Origin: Nakamurella sp. PAMC28650 | GTDB lineage: Bacteria > Actinomycetota > Actinomycetes > Mycobacteriales > Nakamurellaceae | Direction of reading: 5' to 3' | DNA: 64,000 nt | Assembly: GCF_014303395.1 (NCBI RefSeq) | Contig: NZ_CP060298.1 | Coordinates: 4,979,001-5,043,000, forward strand | Shown: one piece after another, positions 50,801 through 57,564 of the stretch | Position numbering within the stretch: the stretch's first letter is position 1 | Layout of the letters: each line of letters begins with the position of its first letter | Position numbers and translations under genes: made by a program | The notes under the pieces: generated by a model | The model's database searches: none | What the model was told of the DNA's origin: nothing | What the model saw: only the letters and a program-made list of their open reading frames with translations

Positions 50801-53800
50801 CGGCTGGTCCGTCCCATGTCGTCAGTGACGGTGGCGGTGATCCGGTAGGTACCGGCCGCCGCGGGGTGGAAGGTGCAGCTCACCGGCGCGGCGGCCGAGA
50901 TGACCTGGCACGTAAGAGGATCGGACTCGGCGTCGACCGAGACACCATTCACCCACGACGTGGTGATCCTGGCCGCCCGCATCATGATGGTCCGGTCGGG
51001 GGCTGCGGCACCGTCGATCCCGGTCGCGATCGCCTGTACCACCAGGTCTTTGCCCTGCGTGATGAACGTGTTGTCGCTCGTCAGCCCGACGTAGTAGTCG
51101 GCCGGGTGCACCAGGAGATCGGTCGTGCCGGCGATCAACTGACGGTTCAGGTCGGTGACGGTGGCCTGCGCGGTCACGGTCACCGGGAGTCCGGCGAGAT
51201 CCTTTCCCAGGTCACCGACCTTGACCTGCAGGTAGTGGTGACCGGCGGCGTCCGTCGTGCCGGAGAACTTGTCGACCGTCGAGGTGTCCGGCGTGGCCAG
51301 GCCGCAGCAGGGGCCGGTGAGACCGCCCGCAGCCGCACCAACGACGGTGCCACCGCTCGTGCCGGGGGCGTCGACCTGCCACCACGGCGTCCAGATCCCG
51401 AAGGTGTAGTCGCTCCAGCCCGGCGGCGCGTAGGTCGCGGCCGCCGTACGGACCTGCCAGGCCACCGGCGCCGCGGCCAGCGGGCCGCCCGCGTAGTAGG
51501 TGGCGTCCGCGGCGACCGTCAGATCGTCGCCGATGACGGACGGACCGGTGCTGTCATTGTGGGCGGCGACCTCGAAGTCCGGGGTACGGAAGTCCGCGAT
51601 CTCGAACGGGTGCACAAAATCGTAGGGCTGGCCGCCCTGTGCAACACCGGCGCTCAGCTCGACCGACGCACTGCCGATGTTGGCACCGGCCGGGATCGCG
51701 ACGGTCAGGTCGAAACCGCCGAGAGCACTGACATGTGCTGTGCCGTGGCCGATGTCGACGCCGTACGCATCCCGGACCGTGTAGGAGACGGCGCTCCGCG
51801 CGGCCGGCGGGGTCAGGACGGCGGTGATATCGCCGGCCTGCCGGCGTACCCAGCCCTTCACCGACACCGTCTCACCCGGCCGATACGTGGTCCGGTCATC
51901 GGTGACGAACCAGAGGAGCTGATCCGTGGTCGGCGCCCGGCCCCAGCTGCTGTTCCACATGGCCGAAGGCAGGAGTGCCGTCTGCGTTCCGCGGGTCGCC
52001 ATCAGCGCGCCCGCGCCGCTCGAGGTGAGGGCGAGAGAGGCGATGCCGTCGGCGTCGGTCGTCGCCGCCTGCTGCGCGGACACCTTGCCGTCGCTGCCGA
52101 GGAGGCCGACGGTGACCCCCGCGAGTGGAGACCCGTCCCGCAGATCGGTGACCCAGGCCCGGAGGTTCGTCGGATCGTTCAGTGCGTCCAGACCGAGGGT
52201 GGTCGACTGCGCCCAGGTCATGGTGGGCACGTTCTGCCAGAAGTTGTCGCCCGGACTCCGGCGGTCGGTGGGTTCGACGAGGACCACCACGTTCCCCGTA
52301 CCACCCGGCCGTGCCATCGCTGCCGACAGGTCGAGTTCGGTGGAGACCAGCTGCGTCTTGGACCCGCCGATGGGTACGACGCGGTCGAGCACCACCGGCC
52401 AGTTCGGGACGTCCAGCACGTCGTTCTGCGAGTAGTCCTTCTGCATCGTCGCTACGTAGAAGCGTTGGAAGGCCGGCCAGTCGACCGGGGAGACCGCGAA
52501 GACGCGTTCCCGGAAGTCGTTGCGGTTCAGGGTGTTCACCGGGATCGACGGAGCAGCCACCATCGGGTCCAGCGTGGTCACCGGCTGCGGGAACGGGTCC
52601 AGCCGCGGGGTGGCCTCTCCGATGGAGATCGCGGCCACGGCCGGTGCGGCCAGGTGCTGACCGAAGGAGTCTGCGATGCTGGTCGGCACCGTCACCGTGT
52701 AGCGGGTGTCGGCCTGCGTGGCGCCCTGGACGACGATGGTCTCCCCGGAGGCCGTGACGGAGGCTCCCCCGGGGATCGCGGGGCTGATCTGGATTGCCTT
52801 CGGGTCGAAGGATTTCGAGTCGATCGTGTTGTCGAAGGTAAGGGTCAACGGGGCGGACGGCTGGCATCCGCCGCCGTAGCCGCAGTCCGCCTTGACCAAC
52901 GCCAGCGCGGCGTAGGTGTGTCCGCTGAAGGCGACGGGCTTCGTCGTGGTGCGAGGTCCCTCGGCGGACGGGATTCCGGCCCCGAACGTCAGCGTCATCG
53001 CTTGGTCGACGGGCAGCGGCCGGACGGGCCGGAAGGCGACGACCCGGCCGGCCGGCGCCGTGCTGACCAGCTGGGCGGCACCGGGGTCCGCAGCCACTTC
53101 CGCGGGGGTCGCGAGGCGAACCGGCCACGACGTGCCACCAGCCGACAAGGTGACCCGGCCCAGCACCGCCGGTGGGTCCACCCGCTGGTCCACGACGGCG
53201 ACGAACACCGGATCCAACGCCATGCCCGGTCCGGTGGGTTGGAAGTGCTGCACCGTCGGAGCCGGGGTGCTGAAGCCCGCCGTGGCGGCGCCGGCCATCG
53301 TCGTCCCACCGGCCGAACGTGTCCCGGCGGGCACCGTGACGGTGAAGTCGGTGGCCATCGGCAGACGGTCCACCATCTTGGAGTCGGCCGCGAAACGCAA
53401 GGTGCTGGTTCCGATCCACTGCCAGGTGCCGGCCAGTTTCGGCGTGATCGTGGCCGGCACCCTTCCGGCGGCGAGTTGTCCGACGGTGGCGACGGGGACC
53501 ATCGGTTGGTTGAAGGTGATGCTGATGAACGGCGCAACCGACACCGCCCCCTGCGGCTGCATCCGCAGTACCTGGAGCGGCCCGGTCGGTGTCGGATCTG
53601 GCTTGGCGGTGGCACCCGCACCGGGGAATGCCAGGGCGACCGACTTCCCGGCCGGCGGCGTCCTGATGGTCTGCACCGGCCAGCGGAACGGTTGCGGCAG
53701 AGCGTTGTTCCCGGTCCACGCCGGTAGCCGGTCCACGATGGCGGCGATCTCTCGGCCGTCCAACGGTTTCCCCGCGACGACGGCGACCGGTGCGGTGGCC

Positions 53801-54063
53801 GGCTTCCCCCGCCCGGCACTGAGCTTCAGGCCCGCGGGCTGCACCTGGACCGCGGGTTGCGTGCTCGGAGGGTTGGCGGCGGTCGAGGTGGTCGAAGCTG
53901 GTGAGGTCGGCGTCGACGGCGCCCTCGACGCCGTTGCCCGCGTCGGCGAGCTGCCGTCACTGCCGATCCACACTCCCGCCGCCACCACGACCATCGCGAG
54001 CGACGCGGCCAGGGCCGCACCCCGCCGCCCGTGCCAGAGCCCTGCCCGACCTCGCTGGATCAT
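47854..54063 (-). CDS. alpha-2-macroglobulin-like protein without thioester motif
   Basis: 2,069 residues. An N-terminal membrane segment (about 10-32) without lipobox suggests a membrane-anchored exported protein. It is followed by a Ser/Thr/Pro linker, several Ig-like MG domains (GKPATAPVAVVAG; an MG2-type YRPGETVSVKGWVRR), the A2M block SLPDSLTRYRVMVVAVAGTDQFGSAE, and an alpha/alpha toroid of helices. At the thioester place, where family members read YGCTEQ, this protein reads YLADYDYDSSDSFAGQ (near residue 1575), so no internal thioester can form. The ATG at 54063 has GGAGG 7 bases upstream. No PBP1C gene adjoins it. Probably a protease-trapping or envelope-scaffold protein. Confidence 0.88.
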   Translation of the reverse strand: MIQRGRAGLWHGRRGAALAASLAMVVVAAGVWIGSDGSSPTRATASRAPSTPTSPASTTSTAANPPSTQPAVQVQPAGLKLSAGRGKPATAPVAVVAGKPLDGREIAAIVDRLPAWTGNNALPQPFRWPVQTIRTPPAGKSVALAFPGAGATAKPDPTPTGPLQVLRMQPQGAVSVAPFISITFNQPMVPVATVGQLAAGRVPATITPKLAGTWQWIGTSTLRFAADSKMVDRLPMATDFTVTVPAGTRSAGGTTMAGAATAGFSTPAPTVQHFQPTGPGMALDPVFVAVVDQRVDPPAVLGRVTLSAGGTSWPVRLATPAEVAADPGAAQLVSTAPAGRVVAFRPVRPLPVDQAMTLTFGAGIPSAEGPRTTTKPVAFSGHTYAALALVKADCGYGGGCQPSAPLTLTFDNTIDSKSFDPKAIQISPAIPGGASVTASGETIVVQGATQADTRYTVTVPTSIADSFGQHLAAPAVAAISIGEATPRLDPFPQPVTTLDPMVAAPSIPVNTLNRNDFRERVFAVSPVDWPAFQRFYVATMQKDYSQNDVLDVPNWPVVLDRVVPIGGSKTQLVSTELDLSAAMARPGGTGNVVVLVEPTDRRSPGDNFWQNVPTMTWAQSTTLGLDALNDPTNLRAWVTDLRDGSPLAGVTVGLLGSDGKVSAQQAATTDADGIASLALTSSGAGALMATRGTQTALLPSAMWNSSWGRAPTTDQLLWFVTDDRTTYRPGETVSVKGWVRRQAGDITAVLTPPAARSAVSYTVRDAYGVDIGHGTAHVSALGGFDLTVAIPAGANIGSASVELSAGVAQGGQPYDFVHPFEIADFRTPDFEVAAHNDSTGPSVIGDDLTVAADATYYAGGPLAAAPVAWQVRTAAATYAPPGWSDYTFGIWTPWWQVDAPGTSGGTVVGAAAGGLTGPCCGLATPDTSTVDKFSGTTDAAGHHYLQVKVGDLGKDLAGLPVTVTAQATVTDLNRQLIAGTTDLLVHPADYYVGLTSDNTFITQGKDLVVQAIATGIDGAAAPDRTIMMRAARITTSWVNGVSVDAESDPLTCQVISAAAPVSCTFHPAAAGTYRITATVTDDMGRTSRSQLTRWVAGLDGAVDNSVELQQLTLVPDQKVYQPGGSARLLVQSPIKSGSGLLTVIHHGIVSTTAFSVANGSAVVKVPITAAELPGITASIEVVGTAARAAGGTDSIPRPAYATGRIRLTVSTLARTLKVTAVPRQKSVTPGGSTAIDVTVTDQSGKPMVGSEFELVVADEAVLALGGDQLPDPLQAFYPDLPDNLEAVYGRSTVMLADPPSPQQRSGLQPPRASSAAAASGAPAPAAAPGAPAQSSDSAASNSGVGKAKALSDSPTAPIAQRQNFDALALFVPSATTDARGKATIALSLPDSLTRYRVMVVAVAGTDQFGSAESTITAALPLTVRPSAPRFLNFGDTFELPVLLQNQTDAPLTTDVVLQAANLEIRSAAGQRVTVPAQGRVEVLFPVSADQAGTAKLRVAAVSGSAADAASVDLPVYTPTTTETFASYGVIGSGETLLQRVTAPTGVVSQFGGLQISTSSTALQQLTDAVGYLADYDYDSSDSFAGQIIAIGSLGDVLTAFSAPGLPSADSLKALVAGDVTKLTALQNDDGGFPYWRHGDRSDPFNSIQATQALLVAAHRGIVVSKDTLARADQYLSGMNSHIPADTDQATRDTLQAYAFNVRVQSGHRDGAGAQALAAGRGAALPLDAVAWLLPVVTDPKTVAALQQLIGNAAADDAGSVTFTNKVDDGSWTTLQSDRRTDGLILDALITVAPKSDLIPKIVSGLMAGQTEGRWANVQENAFILLALRHFYDAFEGTSANFVAGVWLGDKFAGQHVFHGHTTERATATIPTAVLVGTANDDVTLQNDGTGRLYYRLGIQTAPSDLKITPLDRGFVVSRTYQAVDHPADVTRDATGTWHIKAGARVQVQLEMVSRSARTRVALIDPLPAGLEILNPDLATTPTDLDPKAGQPGSGPLPATWNPTWYDHQNLRDDRAEAFATSLPGGVYQYSYLAQATTAGAFVAPPTRAEQVYAPETFGRGSSDRMVIGS

Positions 54064-54281
54064 GTCCGAACCTCCACGGCCGCCCCGCACGGCACACCGC
54101 CGCACCGTCATGACGGGCCGCTCCCGTCGGTTGGTTGCACGGGTGCCGATCTGACCGGTTGACCGCCACACGCCCTCGCGTCCTGTCCAGGACGCCAATC
54201 GTGGGCCCGTGACCGCGCCGGGGGGCTCGCCAAGATCAAGGCCCAAACCACCGGCATTAAACCGCGCACCCACTACTGGCT

Positions 54282-54332
54282 GATACCGAAGGTCTGCGTA
54301 CTCCGACTACGGGGACCACGACCTTCGGTATC
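54282..54332. repeat. 13-base perfect inverted repeat in the 54.1-54.6 kb gap
   Basis: GATACCGAAGGTC (54282-54294) and GACCTTCGGTATC (54320-54332) pair perfectly around a 25-base loop. It is in the 540-base gap between the divergent A2M-like and GNAT genes. Apart from this element I see no gene or known site in the gap. It could be a regulatory stem or a mobile-element end. Confidence 0.6.
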
Positions 54333-54603
54333 GATCACCGTGGACTTCGGCGTTGCTCGACCCTGAACGGCGAGCGATGTTTGTCCGGCATGCCTTCCGG
54401 CCACTCCGTCGCGGGCTCCTCGGACGGAGCGAGGTACCCGCCACACGGGGGCTCGGGCACCCGGACGGCATGGGCCGACCGCGGGGCCTCGGCGCACGCC
54501 GGCCGGCTGCGGGCCGACCGCCGGACGGCCGGGCCGAGCCTGTCGGTGACGCGGTTCCCCGCCGACTCTGGCGCGTTCTGCGCAGGTTTGCGACCCTGGG
54601 CCC

Positions 54604-55170
54604 ATGGGGATCACCGTCCAGCCCGTCGACGAGTCGCTGTTCGACGACGTCCAGACCATCTTCGGATCGAAGGGCCAACCCGCTGGCTGCCAGTGCCAGG
54701 GCTATCGAATGGGTTGGTACGCACGACATTCCGGCGACGTCCAGGGCCGCCGCGAACTTCTGCGCGACCAGGTCATCGAAGGGCACGGACTCGTCGCCCA
54801 CCTCGATGGGGAGCCGGTCGGCTGGTGCTCGCTCGCACCGCGCCCCGACTACACCTACCTGCGCCAGACCGCCTGGAAGGGACGCCAGGAGAACCAGGAG
54901 GACGCGAGCATCTGGGCAATCACCTGTTTCGTCACCCGGGTCGGCTACCGCCGCCGGGGGGTGAGCCGCGCACTGGTCCACGGCACCGTCGGCCTGGCCC
55001 GCGACCGCGGTGCGAGCGCGCTCGAGGCCTATCCGATGAAACCGGCTCCGGGCAAGGAGGTCACGTGGGGCGAGATGCACGTCGGTGCGCTCAGCTCGTT
55101 CCTGGATGCCGGGTTCCGCGTCGCGCACGTGCCGTCGCTGCGACGCGCGATCGTGCGCTACGACTACTAG
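54604..55170 (+). CDS. GNAT family N-acetyltransferase
   Basis: 188 residues. The acetyl-CoA-binding region is WAITCFVTRVGYRRRGVSRALVHGTVGLAR, with the RRxGxxxxL loop in form RRRGVSRAL. Before it, GLVAHLDGEPVGWCSLAPRPDY supplies the beta-strands of the fold. The first 40 residues have two cysteines (GCQCQGYRMGWY), seen in a subgroup of actinobacterial GNAT proteins. Acceptor unknown. Isolated gene at the border between the conserved chromosome and the accessory region. Confidence 0.85.
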   Translation: MGITVQPVDESLFDDVQTIFGSKGQPAGCQCQGYRMGWYARHSGDVQGRRELLRDQVIEGHGLVAHLDGEPVGWCSLAPRPDYTYLRQTAWKGRQENQEDASIWAITCFVTRVGYRRRGVSRALVHGTVGLARDRGASALEAYPMKPAPGKEVTWGEMHVGALSSFLDAGFRVAHVPSLRRAIVRYDY

Positions 55171-55303
55171 TTCCCGTCGGTCGACCGCCTGCTCGGGTCA
55201 GTGCGTCGTCGAACGGCTCTCCGGTGCGGCCTCGAGCTGAGCAGCGACGCTGCCGTGCACGAAGTCGGACCGAACCGCAACGGGTACCGGAACTGTCCCA
55301 AAG

Positions 55304-55321
55304 GTTGAAGCGGAATTCCAC
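55304..55321. repeat. 18-base direct repeat, copy 1
   Basis: GTTGAAGCGGAATTCCAC, matching 17 of 18 bases with the copy at 57536-57553 next to the integrase start. The two copies bracket the VOC gene, the vapC remnant and vapBC. Possibly an attachment-site-like scar or a duplication. Confidence 0.5.
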
Positions 55322-55377
55322 GGGATCCCTTGCGTCTGGAGCTCGGTCGAGCTTCGCCTGTGGGTCGACCAGAGGGA

Positions 55378-56553
55378 TCACCCGCCACTGACGATCACCA
55401 GCTCGTTGCCTTCGGGGTCGGCGACCCGCCAGCGACCCGGCGACTCATCGAGTAGCCGGCCGCCGGATGCGATCGTCGTTTCCAGACGCGTCTGCGCAAG
55501 GTCCGACGGCACCGCGAGCTCGAAGTGGATGCGGTTGCGCTGCTCGCGCCGCTCCGTTTCCGAAACGTCGAGTTCCTGGAACACCAGCACCGGGTTCAGC
55601 CGCCGGGGATCGTAGATGTCGCTGACCCCGTCTCGCCGGTCTTCGGTGTATCCGAGGGCGGCGATCCAGAACGCGCGGACCGCGACGACGTCGGCGGCGT
55701 CCAGGAAGAGCTGGACGAAGCGCGGCAGTCGCAGGTCCGCGCTCGCGGCGAGTTCGTGCGCAGCGGTTTGAAGGCTTTCGGCGAGTTCGGTGAAGTCGAG
55801 TTCGAGGCCGTGGGCGTCGGCGTCCGACTGGTCCTTTCCGCTGTCGATGATCACGAGTCCGGGGCGCAGGTCGACCACCAGCGGGAAGGCGGTCTCGCCG
55901 GCCAGCGCCGCTGCTGCGGCAGCCAGGTCCCGCTGCTGCGTCGGGGAGGTGGTGCGATAGCACGCCATCGCGCTGAACACCGCCTGCCAGTCGGCTGTCC
56001 CGATGTTCTCGCCGAGCGCTGCGCCCGGCACCAGGTCGACCTCGTTGCCGTCCAGGTCGGTGTGACAGACCCCGTACGGTCCCGATGCCTCACCAGGACC
56101 GGCTTGCTCGGCCGCCGCGGCCGGCCGCACCACGTCGAGGTGGATCCGATTTCGCAACGGCCGTGGCTCGGTCGAGGGACGTATCCGTATCGCGGGGTCG
56201 CGCCGCAACGGATCCGCCAGACCACCGTCCTCGCCGGGCACGTAGTCGAGCACGCGCCGCCAGAACTGGCTCACCCCAGACGGTTGTGCCGATTCCAACA
56301 CCACGCTCAGGTGCTGCAGCACGGCAGGGTTCGCGGCCAGCCCGAGATCGCGTGCGGCCGCCGACACCGCTTCGACGTGCTCGCCCGCGTCGAGGCGCAC
56401 CCGGATACCTGTCGCGCGCAGGTCGATGAGGACCTCAGCCGACAATTCCACGATGCGCCCGGCCAGCGCAGCCCCCTCGATCAGCGACGGTGCGTCGAAC
56501 CATGCCGTCGCGACGCCATCGATCAGTCGCCAATCCGTTTCGATCTCTGTCAT
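55378..56553 (-). CDS. VOC-fold protein with pterin-dehydratase-like N-terminus
   Basis: 391 residues. Residues 1-90 (WRLIDGVATAWFDAPSLIEG ... EHVEAVSAAARDLGL) resemble the small PCD/DCoH fold. Two glyoxalase/VOC modules follow: one with NRIHLDVVRP and CHTDLDGNEVDLVPG, and one with FVQLFLDAADVVAVRAFWIA, NRIHFELAVP and RVADPEGNELVIVSGG. The EGNE-type ends are typical of VOC proteins, but the metal ligands are incomplete, so it may bind rather than catalyse. The ATG at 56553 is chosen; the long frame above it is not coding. Role unknown. Confidence 0.8.
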   Translation of the reverse strand: MTEIETDWRLIDGVATAWFDAPSLIEGAALAGRIVELSAEVLIDLRATGIRVRLDAGEHVEAVSAAARDLGLAANPAVLQHLSVVLESAQPSGVSQFWRRVLDYVPGEDGGLADPLRRDPAIRIRPSTEPRPLRNRIHLDVVRPAAAAEQAGPGEASGPYGVCHTDLDGNEVDLVPGAALGENIGTADWQAVFSAMACYRTTSPTQQRDLAAAAAALAGETAFPLVVDLRPGLVIIDSGKDQSDADAHGLELDFTELAESLQTAAHELAASADLRLPRFVQLFLDAADVVAVRAFWIAALGYTEDRRDGVSDIYDPRRLNPVLVFQELDVSETERREQRNRIHFELAVPSDLAQTRLETTIASGGRLLDESPGRWRVADPEGNELVIVSGG

Positions 56554-56684
56554 GTCCGGCACGATAGCGCCCATTCTGGACGGTTTACCTCCGGATGGTG
56601 ATCCAGTTCCGGCCATTGCAGTGATGAAAACCGTTGTCGGGCCCGGCAGACGTGTTGCGACCGATGGAGATTTCCAGCGGAACG

Positions 56685-56780
56685 TCAGCCCTCGACAATC
56701 GTGAGCATCGGCTGCAGGCCTTCGAAGTTCTTTCTCGACCTCGTCACGAGCGGAGGTTGCTCGGCCAATGCGTTCGCGGC
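56685..56780 (-). pseudogene. C-terminal remnant of a second VapC (PIN-domain) toxin
   Basis: On the minus strand about 32 codons read LAANALAEQPPLVTRSRKNF, then EGLQPMLTIVEG and stop. This is the end of a PIN-domain VapC (compare the usual AxxLAxGxxLVTRNxxDFxGL). No start or PIN core precedes it: upstream sequence dissolves into 15-16-base repeats. It is therefore the tail of a deleted toxin gene beside the intact vapBC. The 325-base gap 56554-56878 holds this remnant and the repeat, nothing else. Confidence 0.6.
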
Positions 56781-56846
56781 CAAAAACGTTCGCGGCCAGG
56801 GCGTTCGCGGCCAAAGGCGTTCGCGGGTAAAGGTGTTCGCGGCGAT
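56772..56846. repeat. 15-16-base GTTCGCGGCC tandem repeat
   Basis: Five consecutive units beginning GTTCGCGG (56772, 56788, 56803, 56819, 56835), the first three GTTCGCGGCC. On the minus strand the unit corresponds to the GCCGCGAAC codons of the vapC remnant, so it seems to have grown by duplication from within that gene and replaced its upstream part. Confidence 0.75.
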
Positions 56847-56878
56847 CCTGCCGGCGCGCTCGTTCGGCAACATCATCG

Positions 56879-57277
56879 TCACAGGTGCGGCACCAGTAGC
56901 GTGAATCCCGGCAGGTCGCGGGCCAGACGGACGTCGAGCGTGACCAGCAGCGCTCCGTCCCGAGACGCCGCCAGCGCAGCAAGGCATGCATCTGCCACGT
57001 GACGGTGGCCGCGCACGTGAGCGAGGTCAACATCGGCGTAGGACAGGTCGTCCGGCCAGAATTCACACCGCGAGTTGGTGCGGAGCGAGCGCAAGAATTC
57101 TCGCGCGGCGCCGACCGATTCACCCACCCGCACCAGGAACCGGACCAGCGAGCCTTCGACCACCGGGCACAGCGCCACCCCGTCCACCGTCGACAGCCAG
57201 GCCGAAACGCGCCCCTGACGCTCGTGCTCGGCGACGGTCGTGGCGATCAGTTCGTTCGCGTCCAGTCGGTAGACCAT
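56879..57277 (-). CDS. vapC: VapC-family PIN-domain toxin
   Basis: 132 residues with PIN-domain acidic residues: Asp6 in YRLDANELIA, Glu in VVEGSLVRF, Asp in HVADACLAAL and Asp in LVTLDVRLARDL. Such toxins are metal-dependent RNases that cut tRNA or rRNA. Its ATG overlaps the antitoxin stop by one base (TGATG). The unusual variable region between residues 75 and 95 (RCEFWPDDLSYADVDLAHV) is consistent with VapC forms of actinobacteria. It is intact and probably active. Confidence 0.88.
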   Translation of the reverse strand: MVYRLDANELIATTVAEHERQGRVSAWLSTVDGVALCPVVEGSLVRFLVRVGESVGAAREFLRSLRTNSRCEFWPDDLSYADVDLAHVRGHRHVADACLAALAASRDGALLVTLDVRLARDLPGFTLLVPHL

Positions 57278-57507
57278 CAGTGTTCGTCGAGAGCTGCCGC
57301 AACCTCGCCCGAAGTGACGCGGCGCCCGATGCTGATCACCGGAAAGCCGGAGATTCCGTCGATACGGACGACGACGGGCTGGTCGATTTGGCTCAGGCCG
57401 CGAGCAGCCAGCTCTGCCAAGGTTGCCGAGAGCGACTGACCTCGGAGCTCGGCCAGTTCGAGGGCCCGCCGATGCAGCGCAGGTGGCAGATCGACGGTGG
57501 TTCTCAT
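57277..57507 (-). CDS. vapB: VapB-type ribbon-helix-helix antitoxin
   Basis: 76 residues. The N-terminus MRTTVDLPPALHRRALELAE is a ribbon-helix-helix DNA-binding motif, and the C-terminal half would wrap the toxin. The ATG at 57507 is chosen because the RHH begins there; the frame open upstream runs across the operator. It is divergent from the serine integrase gene with only 57 bases between, so antitoxin binding to its operator may also affect the integrase promoter. Confidence 0.88.
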   Translation of the reverse strand: MRTTVDLPPALHRRALELAELRGQSLSATLAELAARGLSQIDQPVVVRIDGISGFPVISIGRRVTSGEVAAALDEH

Positions 57508-57510
57508 GCC

Positions 57511-57528
57511 TGCATCAGAGTTGATGCA
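57511..57528. promoter_or_regulatory. vapBC operator palindrome
   Basis: TGCATCA-GAGT-TGATGCA, perfect 7-base arms, 3 bases upstream of the vapB start. A short symmetrical site at this place is what an RHH antitoxin uses for autoregulation. It also lies 37 bases before the integrase start on the other strand. Confidence 0.65.
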
Positions 57529-57535
57529 CTTAGAC

Positions 57536-57553
57536 GTTGAAGCGGAACTCCAC
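57536..57553. repeat. 18-base direct repeat, copy 2, beside integrase start
   Basis: GTTGAAGCGGAACTCCAC, one mismatch from copy 1 at 55304-55321, ending 11 bases before the integrase start codon. The place is where an attachment-site half would be expected for an element with its integrase at the end. Confidence 0.5.
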
Positions 57554-57564
57554 TGCATTACGGT

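Noticed and set aside
50866-53727. 953-codon plus-strand open frame
   Set aside because: Antisense to the A2M-like gene, composed of Arg/Gly/Asp/His without motif; a GC-driven shadow.
54307-54659. Minus-strand reading frames opposite the GNAT upstream region
   Set aside because: Low-complexity Arg/Pro/Gly translation and no start signal; antisense overlap with the GNAT start.
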